Positions 1-37,500 of a DNA stretch of 37,500 nt are shown piece by piece. Position 1 is the first letter of the stretch; each line of letters opens with the position of its first letter. The position numbers and the translations under genes were made by a program. Below the pieces are notes generated by a model. That model saw only the letters and a program-made list of their open reading frames with translations. It did not search any database and was not told the origin of the DNA. Source of the stretch: Botryococcus braunii (lineage: Eukaryota; Chlorophyta; Trebouxiophyceae); NCBI GenBank assembly GCA_002005505.1, contig KV908535.1, forward strand, positions 140,001 through 177,500, read 5' to 3'.

Positions 1-297
1 CCGACTGCAGTCTCTTGTGTGTGGCCATTATGCAATGCTGGAAGATGTGGGAATATATGTCCAACACCGTGTTCCGCCGCAACCTCTTTTGTTTGCCAGG
101 CTCCCCTCTCCCACGAGTCCCCTTGAGGCCTCCTGCCTATGTGGCGCATACTGTTACCGTGTGCCAGGTAGCTTGCTCAGGTCGTGTCAAATCAGGGGGC
201 TACATCAATGGATAGAAAAAGGTTTTATGGAAGCCGCGACACGGCAACCACCTGCTCATGGGTCAGAGCAGGAGAACATTTCGGCGTGGAAGAGTAC

Positions 298-13070
<12,773 letters not shown>

Positions 13071-15000
13071 CTGCGTTATACAAGTGTGCATTGACAGGTC
13101 AATGGGTGCACTGTTTCACACTTCACAAGCACAGCCTTGGTGCAAGGGCCAAGCCAGAACACACTAATTAAACGCAATCGAAAACTCTTGCCCCTGACCA
13201 AAAGTGCCCGGCAGCATCTCACCTGTCTTGATGCCAGTTGAGTTAGTGAGGATAACAACTTCTTGGACCTGCTACACGACAAAACGCCGTGGAATACTTC
13301 TATGTCTTTAACTCACTTCCTTAAAAAAGATGTTTTACATCATTTGATACTTCTGCAGACGAGTCGCTAGACCTGCCACATACCGGAATTCTTTATGTCT
13401 CCATCATTTTAAGTGGTGATGCACAAATCCGGGAAGGAAAGTTTGCTTCCTTACGCGTCCCAAGGTCCACAATGTTGGTATCAATCCAAAGTTACAGGCC
13501 TGCCTGTTTTGAGTGTCATTACCTCATACTACTGTTCCTCAAGACAATGCTTTCAACGCTCAATTGAAAGACTGTATCAAGACGATGCACAAAGGATCGC
13601 CATTCAAAGTTGTATAATGCATTTGGGTAGCCTCCAGTAAAGCTTCTACCACCAAAGACCTATCACCCCGCAAGATAATGCAGTGACTCTTGGATCAGGA
13701 TCCAGATGGTGACCCAACCGTTGTCACCTACATGGCACTCAAGACTCCTTCAGGCTAGTTGGACAATTCCTCAGCTCATCTATAGTGACTGTGTCCTTGA
13801 AACAGGCATGGTAATTGGGAAAGGTGCAAGTGAAATTGGGAATTCAGGAAGCATACAGATCTCAAACATTTGCAAGGAGACAGGGCACAAACATGGTTGA
13901 CCGAGCAAGTTAAAAGAGGGTGCCCTCCTTTTCCAGGACTCTACTTGAGCCCTGACTGAAAAAGAGAAATGCTTTAACCCACAAGCAGCTCACCCACCCT
14001 CTATACGTCACCCGCAGGGCATGTGGGTACAATTGTGGCAGGTCAGGGCCTAAATCTTTTGCTCTCCACTTTTTTACTTCGGCATGAAAAACACAGAACC
14101 TCCCAATGTGCATCCAATGCCTCCCAGTTCGAGTGTTAAACTGTGGCAGTATGCTTGTCGCCATTTCACCAATGAACATCAGTTATATGTCACTGGCCAG
14201 CCTCTATTCGGAAGCAACTGACCGCACGATTTGGCCATTGCCGAACCCAGTCCAAAAGAACCCATTCTGCAGGGCACTCGAAGTAGGCTTTCCGAGAGGA
14301 GGTGGATGGGGCGGCCATATGGCCTGCAAAATAACGCCGGGATGCTCTTCTGCAGCCATACTCCTGCGCAGGGATCATCACTGCTTGGGCAAAAGGCGCA
14401 CAAACGCAGAGCAGCATGGAAAGTGATTCCCAGTGATGCTGATCATAACATGTCCAGCCACTGAGCTCCGCTGATGGTTGAACGTGCGATGGATCTTAAC
14501 ACATATCTTCAGAGACTAACACAGCAACGATGAACTTCACACAACTCTATTGGACGTGTTGCCAAGACTAACATGAAATGATTTGAAACAGAAAACAATC
14601 TTAATTCAAGCTCTGTAGCGAGGTTGGTTATTTGAGGGTCCCTCATCTCGCAATTCGGACCAAATTTCGGCGTTCTATTTTTAAAGGCCATCGATGCGTC
14701 GATCTGATTCTGATGTGGCGGCCAACTGCGACTTCAACGGGTCAGATCTCTGAAACGAATTTTGACAGGGATGCCACCTGAGTTCGAAGCTTGACCGTGC
14801 TTGTCCTCCGGTGCGCCTATGCAAGCAAGTTGAAGGCCACGCAAAGATCTGGCAAGGGTAGCAGGCCAGCTTAAACAGTTCCCCGATTTTGGTGTTCTGT
14901 GTTGGCGTGGACTCTGTTGCCCGCGGTTGGGACGCCTGGTGGTGGACTGTGGGAGTTCCGCAGAAGGGCCTGAGAGTCAGGTTCTGTCTTATAGGCTACA
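13071..15000. other. Region between WDR7-like and PMP3 genes
   Basis: It should contain the missing first WDR7-like exon and two divergent promoters. I saw no convincing exon, long repeat or microsatellite; base composition is moderate and unlike the repeat-rich flank. Confidence 0.6.
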
Positions 15001-15139
15001 ATGGCTCTGACGATGAGAGATATTGGGGAACTCGTCCTGGCTATCTTGCTTCCGCCCCTCGCCGTGTTTCTGCACAAGGGCGTGTTTGACACAGACGTCC
15101 TAATAAACATGCTGCTTTGCCTTCTTGGCTGGCTACCAG
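15001..15139 (+). CDS. PMP3: PMP3 exon 1
   Basis: The ATG at 15001 starts 46 codons plus one base, covering both halves of the first helix and most of the second. The 5' splice site is CCAG|GTCAGT. Confidence 0.92.
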
Positions 15140-15476
15140 GTCAGTTTTTCTTTAGTGGTCTCAAGTTCAACTTCTTACGTTTATTAGTTCGCAATTGTAT
15201 GTTGGCACGCTGTCCCTGAACGTGTTCCGAAAGATTGAATTTGCTTGATCTGGCATATCTGCTCTTCGGACGGAAGTTGTGTAACCAGGCAAAGATCTTT
15301 GGTACTATGCGAATTTCCAGAATTTACGACGCAGCAATTGTTTCTGACGAGCAGGGATCGGCCATTACGTGTAATAGGACGTCTTACAGTTGGATTGTTT
15401 TGGGACAGGGCAAATTCATGCTATTTATATCCTCATAACAACGAAGGATTCGTTGAGCCAGCCCCTGTTAGGTTGA
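15001..15476 (+). CDS. PMP3: PMP3/RCI2 family small membrane proteolipid (68 aa, two exons)
   Basis: The exons are 15001-15139 and 15409-15476. The first encodes MALTMRDIGELVLAILLPPL, then a GWLPG turn, and ends CCAG|GTCAGT in phase 1. The second begins after TTGGGACAG and encodes QIHAIYILITTKDSLSQPLL followed by Gly and TGA. The two hydrophobic helices, the ILPPLAVFL motif and the intron placed exactly within the PG codon are hallmarks of PMP3/RCI2. Family members sit in the plasma membrane and affect membrane potential and Na+ tolerance. The tail after YILI is longer than the usual fungal or plant short form. The gene is divergent from the WDR7-like gene. Complete, with confident start and stop. 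Confidence 0.92.
15409..15476 (+). CDS. PMP3: PMP3 exon 2
   Basis: This 68-bp terminal exon follows the acceptor TTTTGGGACAG. The combined length of 207 nt is divisible by three. It is too short to stand out as an open reading frame and was recognised by the IHAIYI motif. Confidence 0.9.
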
Positions 15477-17166
15477 TCTGAGAGCATGCAGGCCTAGAAT
15501 GTTCAGATATTTCCCTCGCAGGCGGTTGGCAGGAGATTGACGGACAGTCCCTCAGAGGGTTTGATGCCATCGCTTCCCTGGCAATATTGGTCAAAAGGGA
15601 GTAGCATGATATTTAGTTGGTAATGTAACATATTTGGGATGTTGTGACTGGGATTTTGTATCATATAGCTCATCAGATGCAGGTGACGGTTGCAGGAGGT
15701 GTAGTCTGTTCTGTATACAAAGCTGTGGGCGTCTTTCTGTGCAAACTTACCTGTCAGATGCAGGTTGTCTTTTGCTAGCGCTGCAGTAGATAAGCGAGGA
15801 AGAAAGCAACCCATGGGTGCATTGGGACTTAAAGGGATGTGCTGCAACATTTATTATGGTGGGCATGTAATGCCCTTACTTAATTGCAGTTTTATACTGA
15901 TGTTTAATATTATATGCTCGAATTGATCCGACTTCTGAGTTTTTTAGTTGTACTGCAGGGGCAAGTCAGCAGTTATCCAAACACCTGCCAGTTGTCCGCT
16001 CAGCAGGATCTAGTGTCTCAGGTTGATGGAATGCTTGGCATTTCTTGTCAGGTGTAATGAGTCTTTTTATGTGAATCCAGCCAAGGGGGTACTTTATACA
16101 ATGTAAGCAAGGCCTTGTACAATATAAACGAGGAAAGACAAACAGTCTCAAGTCTACTTTACAGAAATTTTGATCTGGAAGCAGCCGTCAGATTTACAAA
16201 TGACTGTTCTTTGAAACTAATTTATCGGCCTTTATGCTTAGTATAATTTTTACACTGATATGCAGACAGCCAGTCTACTGGCCTGCTTTGCTATAGGATG
16301 GCGATCCAAATGCTTTTAGAGAGCTTTGCCAATGGCGAATGTGCATGTAGATTCGTTGGGTTAATGTCTGAGGTCTAAACTTTGTGTGCAGGTTAGAGGC
16401 AGTGGAAAGAGGGTGGAAAGGGGGGGGGGGAGAAGGGGGAAGGGAGGGAGGGAGCACTGTGTGGTCGTTTCCACCAGTATTGAATCTCTCTGCATCTCTT
16501 GCACTGATTCATGCTCTCACAACTTGCCTGGCATTCTGGTGTAAAACAGAAATTTTTGCTAACTCATCAGGCTAGCTTAATGGAGCTTGGTCTGGGTTTT
16601 CATAATGCCATCAAACTTTTGCATTGTGATCATGTGCTTCGATAGCCTGTGGTAGCTACCTTCTCTGAGTCAAGGTTTTGTAACCAAAACATCAGCTTTC
16701 AGTTATGCTGATAGAAGTCGACGACTTACTGGGAGGGCCCAGACTAGAGGCTCTTGGGCTGGCAGTCCTGACCACGTGCATGAACGTATTTGTACTGAGA
16801 CCCCCCGCCCCCCTGCCAGGAAGGACCCGCATCATCGCCAGGTGGTCGCGAAGCACTGAAGTGGCTCTGAATGATAAAGCGAATGCATTGCCATCTGAAT
16901 TCCCAACCTAAAACTTTGAAACCAATGTCGGACCAAATATCTATGTATTGTTTTTATTTTTTTTCCCTTTTCCTGCCTATTTCATAGGAAGGCTCCCAGT
17001 TGCTGTTGGCAAACGAAGGGGAAGTGGGCTTGCTTGTCATGGTCACGTGTGACACCCTCCGGCCCCCTTTTCCTATTCCCTATTCCCTCGCCCGGCACCT
17101 CCGTGGGGGGCGAGCGAACCGATGCCGGGGTAAAGAAGACAAGAAGACAAAGATCAATTTGACAAA

Positions 17167-17505
<339 letters not shown>

Positions 17506-18209
17506 CATTACAACCTTGAACACTTGGCCCCTAGATTCCGCGTCCCTACATGATGAATATTATGGTATGCGGTTAGAATTGGCTTCACTCTCAATTTTAA
17601 AACCCGTAGCCAGGACACAGGTGCGGACGGCCGTGTATATTCTATATGGTATGTTGACAGTACTGTGCCCACTTGATACAAGCATAGTGTCATAATCATG
17701 CCAATCAGAGCAATGCCTGCAACTTAGGGCTGCATTGCCATCTCTGTCTGCAGAGAATGGCATGGTCGCCACAGGAAATTTACTCTCCCGAGCAGAGAGG
17801 GCACGTGGGATCCGTGAAGATAGTATTGTATGAGCGGCTGCACTGGAGGCCGCATTACCTGCGCTAGCCATTTAGGGTGTGGAACGAGACAGGGGCCACG
17901 CTATACTGTTTGGAAGGAGGCCCTGCAACCAACCTGAGGCTCCCGACCTTGTACTATGTTTAAACACTACTCATTTGACCAGTGGGTCGTGAAATTCTAA
18001 TAGCAGTGTCCAAGACACCCAGGATGAATGCCTGGATTCGGTGGCAATGAGGCACATGAACAGCCGAAGTATTGGCTGCCCATCTTTGGTCCACCTTGAG
18101 AGACTCAAAAGGAGGGACTGGCAAAGCAATTTGCCAAAACCCTGGCCCTCCCCCCAGAAAATGGAAGAAGCGGAGGATTATGTTTAAATAGCCGCACATA
18201 TGGCCAAGT

Positions 18210-18297
<88 letters not shown>
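18210..18297. repeat. (CA)n microsatellite
   Basis: About 43 CA units with one TA interruption, downstream (3') of the membrane protein gene. GCGCGCCTGCG and CGCAGGCGCGC form an inverted repeat just after it (18301-18331). Confidence 0.98.
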
Positions 18298-18299
<2 letters not shown>

Positions 18300-18423
18300 T
18301 GCGCGCCTGCGAGAGGGTTACGCAGGCGCGCATCCACACAGGTGCGCAAAAGTGCGGCACGGTCCTGGGGATGGGGTTTTCGATCGCATTGCATCGCATC
18401 TGCTGCTCTGCTCGAGACGGGAA

Positions 18424-18718
18424 TCATGGCTTCTCCTGGGAGCGCAACTGGGCGCGCAGCGCAAACCACATGCTGGCTGCCCCAAGCAGGTTTGCTACCG
18501 CCGGCAGCAACAAGCCGACGCCCACCTCCTTAGCAGCAACAATCGCGACAAAGACCACAAACAAGGTGACCCGCCCCACGACAGTTGCAAGGTAAAAGCC
18601 CTCCAGTGCTCGCACTGCTGCCGCACCGCCTCCAGATGCCCAGTCCCCATGGGCAGCCCCCAGATAGTAGAAGCCGAACAAGGATGCCAGCATGCCCCCA
18701 ACTCGTATCCAACCCTTG
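18424..18718 (-). CDS. Membrane protein exon 2
   Basis: It encodes helices 2 to 4 and the C-terminus and stops at TGA (plus-strand tca, 18424-18426). It starts with the single base that completes the Asp codon. Confidence 0.75.
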
Positions 18719-19602
18719 CTGGCTCCCCTGCACGTGCTGATGATTCAGTCATCCAGAGAGGTTAATTAGAGAGACAGGAACAACAGGGACTGTTTGGTTA
18801 AAAGCTGTGTGATTGCCTGCTTGCAATACAAAACGCAGTTGAAGTTGAACTGCGTTGATGACATATCAGCGTTCTGATGACGTGTCTGCAATTTTATGTT
18901 CTGCAGGATGTGGAGGGAGGGAACGGGGGAGCGAGAGAGGGAGGATGTTATGCAGGTCAACTTTTATTGGCTTTTGCGTCTTCGCTGGCAGAGGGAAAGG
19001 CTGATTGCCGGGAGAACAGAACGGCCTTTAATAAACCGATTCTATCTCAGTTGCAGCGGGTCTGATTCCTAGGTGGATTTCACTGCAACATTCTGCCAAG
19101 TCGTCTAACAAATGTGTGATGCCCCAGACAGAAAAAGCCTACCACCTCTTCCCAAAGGATACTTATTGGGTTCTCAAGAAAGACAGTACCAGCCTGATAA
19201 CCAAGTCAATTAGAAAACGTAGCAGCCTGCCAGTAGGAAGTTAACTGCTCCTGACAGCTTGAGCATCCTGCCCTGTACAGTCAGGAATGCCAAGGTAGCA
19301 AGCTGTCGAATGTTTTACAGTGAGCAGAATGCACTGGCATGCATACAGTGGGGGTTTGGTCATGCCAACCTCCAACTTTCATACGCTGGTTTTGAATACA
19401 AATGCAGCCATGCACTATGTAGACACCTGCATTTCCTTGTGACAGTAAATCCGGAGGGGAAGCCACCAGCTATTGCAAAGGGAGTGACTCACTCGGGATT
19501 AAAGAATATCTGAAAACAGGTTAAAGGTGCCAGCATGAGGGCCAGTCCTGCAAGAGAGATATAAGCTCCTGTCACCCATGCAGCCTTTCCTGGCCTTGAC
19601 AT
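18424..19602 (-). CDS. Conserved-looking four-helix membrane protein (about 134 aa, two exons), function unknown
   Basis: The exons are 19602-19493 and 18718-18424. The donor is CCCGA|GTGAGT and the acceptor is GGGAGCCAG; the split codon gives Asp, producing FFNPDKGWIRVGGMLASLFG across the junction. Hydrophobic segments are at roughly residues 10-33, 40-57, 82-99 and 104-123: AYISLAGLALMLAP, VGGMLASLFGFYYLGAA, TVVGRVTLFVVFVAIVA and GVGLLLPAVANLLGAA. The short polar tail SQEKP precedes TGA. I recall similar small proteins of unknown function in plants and bacteria, with a YYxGAAxGD-like motif. ATG at 19602 was chosen because it directly precedes the first helix; an in-frame ATG at 19647 is possible. 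The intron has no long microsatellite. The gene is convergent with PMP3. Confidence 0.72.
19493..19602 (-). CDS. Membrane protein exon 1
   Basis: It encodes MSRPGKAAWVTGAYISLAGL and the rest of the first helix, ending in phase 2 at a consensus GTGAGT donor. Confidence 0.7.
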
Positions 19603-19647
19603 GCCGGCTAGATAGACCCGCAGTCCTCTTATAGGCGCCAGCCGCAT

Positions 19648-21761
19648 ATCTCCACTTTTCTCTCCTACACACTTAAATCTCTTCCAGCAGCGTTGCCCTG
19701 GAATGGGGCTTCTCTGCAACGCTAGGCAGGTAGTTACTGCTGGATCTTTTAAGCCACACTACTGTTGGAATTGATCTGTACATGCTGTAAGTCCAACTTT
19801 GTCTCAATAGCCATGCCAAAGCTGGTGTTCTTTGGGAACACGTCCAAAATACGAGTATGAAGGTGAGGATACCCGCGTGGGATACAAGCAGAGGAGCCGT
19901 TTGCTGGACGTGCGGATGCAACCTTTTTGTCCTGTATAAACATAGTGGCAGTCCCAGAAGCCATGTGAACAGAACATCAGGCCCCGCAATTGCCTATGTG
20001 CATCTTTACATTCGTGAAACCCATTGAAATTGACCCTCAGGAGCGCCAATGCTACAGCCTAACCCTTGTACTTGAAAGAAATAACCCAGCCAAAGCTCAT
20101 TCAAATGTTCACTTCAATAAGCACGTTGTTCTAAGAGGTCGAGGTCGCAGGAAAGCAGTAAGTTTGAATCGTTGAGAGCTGCTGCCCAAGTCGATACCAC
20201 GCCCATGCACGTTCAAATCTGAGTCCGAGGATGTACGCGGTTGATCTCAAATCGCCTTATCTTCCAGTTCAAATGCTCGAAAGTTCCAAAGCTTTCCAGC
20301 TGCATAAAATGTTGCACGGAAATTCAATGTTGGCAACTTGCACTTTGAACCGCTATTTGGGCAAATCTGTGGCAATTCGACCAACGGCATACGCAAGGCG
20401 CAGAGCGAACATAGTGTGCCTGCTTGGTGGCACCGGTAGAGGTTTGCCGCATTCAGACATACTGACGCTACTTAATTGAATATACAGTATATTGGGGTTC
20501 TCTTGATGGATGAGGAAAGTCAGTCAGCTGTGTTCGGTGTGTTTGGTATGACAATAACTTTCGCCGTCTCCCGGAGCCCATCCACAATCGTACTCATGGC
20601 CTATTAAAATGCAGGAGAAAGTTCAAGGAAGAATGAAGAAGAACTAAATAGATCAGTGCTTCTTCGGTCAGCGATTATTGTATCAGGTAATGGGGGGTAT
20701 TCCTCGCTACATCGGAGCAAGGGCCTCTTACACGACATCGAACTCCTTTGCCTTTGCAATGGCATCTAGGTATCAGCGAACAGTCATTACTGTCATAATG
20801 TGGCCGCGTTTAAGTGTTTACAGATAGGCGAAGCAAAACTTTCGAACTGTGGTGAGTTGGAATCAAGGCCTACACACAACACACGTTGTTGTCTTCTTGC
20901 GCTCTCAAGTGTAGTGACATGATTTCTGTAGTTTGATATGTTTCTTGGTGCTCAGGCCTAGTTTGGTGCCAGCAAGCCAAAGCAGACTTGGGCCTTCCAG
21001 GCTTCAAAAAGGTGCACTTACCATCAACATGCTTTCAAACATATATGATCAACTCGTACTTTTTAACAATATGTGTTAAAATTTTAATTTACATTTGCTC
21101 AGTGAGTGGGCTGAATACCTAGGTGTTCCCTGCTTCAAATCACAAACCAGCCTCGGAGGGCCACATTGTGTTCTGGATAGTTGAATTGAAGAGCATGTCA
21201 GTCTCTATGGTGGATTAAAACAAAATGCATGGATGATTGTTGGCTTGCCTTCTTTAGGAATGCGTGTACAACAGATCTTGATGAACCTTAAAAGGTAATC
21301 AGCATTGTCAGGTCCCTGTCTACTGATGCAGATGTTTGCTTGGTGTTGCAAGGGCCTCATGTATCCCGGCATCATTTGTGAATGTTGTACTGATTTCAGT
21401 TCTAAGGATCAATGAAAAGGGCGTGCTTCAACGAAATTGTCTTTCCACTTTCCTGGTGTTGCCTAGCTAAGCTAAGCAGGGACTTCAACAAGGGGGGGTG
21501 AAATATCAACGGCAGTACACTTTCGTTTAGACCTACCTTGTATACATACAAATAGATCTCTTTGCAAATCATCTCGGCAGGCCCAAGCCAATGGCGGTCT
21601 GCATGCTACATGCTGCGCCCTTCCAGTCTGTACCCTTTCCGAACTTAGGTGAGAGGGCAGGACCTATCGGTGATCGACAAACTAGACGTCTGCTGTCACA
21701 AGCGTCGCAAACAACGAACTAGCATGCTCGTCTCGAAGGGCGGCACCAATGGGGCTTCCAG
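19648..21761. other. Region upstream of FKBP-like gene
   Basis: Repeat-poor sequence that should include the FKBP targeting-peptide exon or exons and the membrane protein promoter. The only candidate noted is the short frame from ATG 21592. Confidence 0.5.
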
Positions 21762-26711
<4,950 letters not shown>

Positions 26712-29241
26712 CGTCTCTGCAGCACGGTTTTGCAATTTAGTAGAGCATGGACTCGTCGTGATCGAAATTTTGCATCGCAAGGCGCTGGTAGAGCCCAATA
26801 GACCTGTTGAATCCTTCTTCGAAGCCTTGGTCATTTCTTATTGCTTGCACAGTGGGTTGCCTAGTGGTTTGGCTTCTTTTTCAACATTTTTTTGCATCAG
26901 GGTTCCGTTGCTGAATCCCGCGGGTGCGATTAAAATACTTAGGGGTTTGCTCCGTCCCTGTAGATTCTGTGTACTAGAATATCTTCCAAGGCCTCGAGGA
27001 GCTGAGTTCTCAGATGTAAGCAATAAATCAAATGAAAGTAAATTCTCTGGAGCGATAGAGACAGGTCCGCAGGTCCCTTCTATTGGGTAACCTGCGTGGG
27101 TCTGCAAACGTGAGCCCTCCTGGCCTGTTTGCACGCTACAGGCTGATATTCCGAATGTGAATGCGTTGAGGTACGTAGATTTTGATTGAAAGGGCCTCTT
27201 ACACCGGAATTTGTTTCTCGTGATGGTTTTATTAGATCTAGGTTGCCATTTGTCTGTGGACCGATGCTCGAGGAGGTAGCTAGCATGATGCTCAGTATGT
27301 TGAGCAACACAAGAGGATCGCGTCAATCTCCATGCAGACGCCTTTTGGCACAGTCTGCCACTAGCCTAATCCCTTTGTCGGTGTCATGTCCGTTGAAACG
27401 GGATTTAATTGCTTTTAGTGATGCTTCTATTGAGATTACTGTTCATTTTGTTGGACGGCCCGACCCGAAATATGAGGCTGTCACGTGCCAAACTTTGTAG
27501 GCAACCATGTGCTTTGAAGCAACGATGGTGTGAGTAGAGAAGACCGTGTTGTGTCATTGAGATCGATCGATCGTGATACACTCCAGAGCGCGCACTGTAA
27601 AGAGTGGGGGAGTCAATCGCGATAGAGTTCCCGACCGTCCTCGCTCCCTGAGATCTACACCTTCCAAAATTGCACCCTTTGCCCCATTAGTTATTGTTAG
27701 CTTCGTGTGCCTGCTGAAGACAAGTGGGTGGTTACATGTTGGGACACTAATGGTTGGATAAAGTGTAGCAGGAGAGCAAGGATCAACTCTCACGCACTGT
27801 TATAAGGAAGTGCACGTGTGCACATGTCCCAGAAGCGCTGGGCAACCAGCTAGCGGGTCTACTACGACAGGAATATGAGATAACCCAAAGAGCAAGGTGT
27901 CCCTCCACAATGTGGGGAACGCCTCGTTTTGATGAGCTAGCTTCTTATCTAACTCTTCTGTGCAGTGGAGTAGCCAGGCTGTGCCATGGAGCCAGATTCC
28001 ACGCAAAGCATGCCAGGGCGTGCCGCACTGATTTCGCATGACCTTTCAACGGCCACTGATTTCGCCTGACCTTGGAACGTGTCAACTGATTTCGCATGAC
28101 CTTTCAACGGCCACTGATTTCGCGTGACCTTGAAACATGCCAACTGATTTTGCATGACCTTGAAACATGCCAACTGATTTCCCATGACCTTAAAACATGC
28201 CATCTGATGTCGCGTGACCTTGAAACATGCGAACTGATTTCGCATGACCTTGAAACATGCCAACTGATTTCGCATGACCTTGGAACATTCCAACTGATTT
28301 CGTGTGACCTTGAAACATGCCAACTGGTTTCGCCTGACCTTGAAACATGCAAACTGATTTCGCGTGACCTTGAAACATGCCAACTGATTTTGCATGACCT
28401 TGAAATGTGCCAACTGGTTTCGCATCACCTTTCAACGGTCAGATTAAAGTTCACTCCGAGGTTCACAGGCCAGGCCGAAAAAATAATACAGCTTGTAGAT
28501 ACAGGTTATACCCCGACGCATCAGAAACCCGGGGGGGGGGGGGGACTTAAAGCAAAACCAGTCAGGGCCTTTCCCCAGGCTGGCGGGGAACCTCGAAGCC
28601 CCAATGACTCCATAGATGTCTATCCACGGGGTGCACCACAGTGGGACTCCGTGTGGAGAATCGGCAGGTGAGTGGCCAACCCCCCCTGGGGGGGGGGGGG
28701 GGGGCGCTACAATTCATGTAGGCTGAGTCACTTTGGGCCTACAGGTTTAGGTCCACTGCAATTCTCGGGGGAAAAACTCTCACTCCGCCCTTTTGGCATC
28801 TAATTTAATGCCGCTGCTCGCTGCCGCATGTGTAGCCTCCAAGCCTTTTGAACTATGCTAGCTGCTCGTTCAGCCCACCATGCTTGTGCGGACTTCAGTA
28901 GGCAGTACGAATCGCGCAGTTGCGTTCTCTGCGACAAAGCCAAGGTAGATGCTCAGGGTAGCAATTGAGACGTTCCGTGGAATCCCACAAGTTTATGACG
29001 ATGACACGCTGAAGGTGGTTAAACGGATCAAGGTAGGAATGTTTGAGAGGGAAAAGGCGACGGGGAAGAATACGAGCGGTTGGAATTTGAAGGAAGTTTG
29101 CGAGGCATAACACAATGCAAAGGAACCCGTCTTTTAGTTCTTGCGTCAGTAGGATAGTAGGTATTAGGTGGCACAGCAAACGTACGCTGGGCAGCATGTT
29201 TTTACTAAGAATATTGTCCAGCCCAAGGGGGTGGAGCAAAC
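26712..29241. other. FKBP 3' flank and minisatellite region
   Basis: Apart from the 28027-28440 minisatellite and G/C runs at 28530 and 28681, I see no gene. The terminal exon of the minus-strand gene may lie near 28895-29010. Confidence 0.5.
28027..28440. repeat. 30-bp minisatellite, 14 units
   Basis: The consensus unit is ACTGATTTCGCATGACCTTG followed by AAACATGCCA. Units 1, 3 and 14 are a 28-bp variant ending CTTTCAACGGCC or CTTTCAACGGTC. Because 30 is divisible by three, every frame stays open and gives a 10-residue repeat; this is not evidence of a protein. Confidence 0.95.
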
Positions 29242-36466
<7,225 letters not shown>

Positions 36467-36851
36467 CTGCAGTGCCACCAACCATTGCCCGGGTAGCTTC
36501 TATTGAAGCCGCCAACCCAAAGCAGACTCAGTTGGATATAAACATCTGAGGTTCGAGCAGTCTTACGTTCTGTAGTCTTAAGACGCTGCCTTGTGTTTGT
36601 TCACTTACCTTTCAAAAAGAGCCAGTCCACGCACAGCTTATTCTAATTTACGGATTCATATATTGTGTTGATAAGTAAGTATCAATTTTGGGGCTAGAAC
36701 TATGGGCCTTGCTTTGAAGAGTTCCACTTTGTGTGGCTGTTTTCTTAATGGAATACGGGTCTGACTGTTCCTTTCAGCAAATTCACCCTTGACCCCGACA
36801 CCCGCCCGGACCCCCTACCCCTCCCCCCCAAAACCCAAACAAACCCACACA

Positions 36852-36910
<59 letters not shown>

Positions 36911-36953
36911 ACACACACACACACACACTCTCGCACTCTCTCTCTCCCTCCTT

Positions 36954-37023
<70 letters not shown>

Positions 37024-37500
37024 CCCCCTTCTCTCTCTCATACCCCACAGAAACACGCACACCCTCGGACACACACTCTTGCACGAGCACACACACCTAC
37101 ACATACACATGATGATCAGTATAAGTCACATGATCATGATATATGATGGAGTTATGGCGAAAGAATTCAGGAGGAGAAAACCAGCAGAATGGACGAGTCG
37201 GGTAAAGGGGGTGGCAAGGGTGAATGTGGGAATTGTTCCGGAGCATCTCTGATGAGGCCTTGATTATGTGCTACGTCAGGACAGAGCACGGTAATGCTGT
37301 TTGACAGGATGGCCCTATTCACTCTGCCGTGGCACCCATATATACAAGTCCCTTGTGGCAATTGCATGGCTTCAAAATGCGTCTGTGAAGCTGTCCTGCC
37401 CCACTACATGCATGCAAACACAAGGAACCTTAATCTATGGGTGCCATAGAAATTTGAAAGGGTTGCCGCGTCATAGCAGCTGGAATGGGAGCTTTGGCAG
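36467..37500. other. Right edge, upstream of the minus-strand gene
   Basis: It contains the (CA)n/(CT)n array. No upstream exon or start codon of the minus-strand gene was recognised. Confidence 0.5.
36853..37035. repeat. (CA)n then (CT)n array
   Basis: (CA)n at 36853-36928 and (CT)n at 36962-37020, separated by a C-run. Confidence 0.98.

Noticed and set aside
16384..16575. LIHALTTCLAFW as the second PMP3 exon
   Set aside because: The segment at 15409 gives IHAIYI with correct phase, acceptor and stop.
19673..20049. Minus-strand open frames upstream of the membrane protein
   Set aside because: They overlap one another in different frames and have no motif; they are likely promoter or 5' UTR sequence.
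28027..28440. CRISPR-like array
   Set aside because: Repeats are contiguous, without unique spacers, in eukaryotic DNA.
28096..28671. Open frames with a ten-residue repeat over the minisatellite, on both strands
   Set aside because: A 30-bp period keeps all frames in register. Several frames on both strands are open, so there is no evidence for one real protein.

Overview
This window is eukaryotic nuclear DNA, most likely from a green alga or streptophyte. Coding sequence is split into short exons with phase-compatible splice junctions. Intergenic and intronic DNA is saturated with long (CA)n/(GT)n and (CT)n/(GA)n microsatellites. Short TTTAGGG/CCCTAAA-type telomere-like tracts occur, and two of the genes have a plant character: a thylakoid-lumen-type FKBP and a plant-type WDR7-like WD40 protein. 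No rRNA, tRNA, operon, CRISPR array or phage gene was seen. All exon models are my own hand-built splices, based on reading-frame continuity, GT/GC-AG borders and remembered family sequence patterns. Nothing was aligned by computer.

Layout. (1) Positions 298-13070, minus strand: a large WDR7/rabconnectin-3-beta-like gene. I could thread 13 exons through it (about 1,327 codons). The first exon is not found and the 3' end lies beyond base 1. Most of its introns carry microsatellites. (2) 15001-15476, plus strand: a complete two-exon PMP3/RCI2 small membrane proteolipid gene (68 aa), divergent from the WDR7-like gene. (3) 18424-19602, minus strand: a two-exon gene for a four-helix membrane protein of about 134 aa. 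(4) 21762-26711, plus strand: a plastid FKBP17-like peptidyl-prolyl isomerase with four recognised exons and no located targeting-peptide exon. Its 2.7-kb last intron holds a 1.15-kb foldback element and a 300-base (CT)n tract beside the 3' splice site. (5) 28027-28440: a 14-unit, 30-bp minisatellite. (6) 29242-36466, minus strand: a nine-exon chain whose junction phases all agree. Its first 130 residues resemble a module I associate with ciliary/flagellar proteins; the family assignment is tentative. A degenerate Ty1/copia-like reverse transcriptase fragment lies at about 34003-34245, inside one of its introns.

The genes have unrelated household roles: V-ATPase/vesicle regulation, membrane potential, thylakoid lumen folding, and possibly cilia. 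They do not form one pathway. The most unusual material is structural: a probable GC-AG intron, complementary repeats flanking one exon, two tandem duplications of 3' splice sites, an intronic foldback element, and a perfect 32-bp palindrome.
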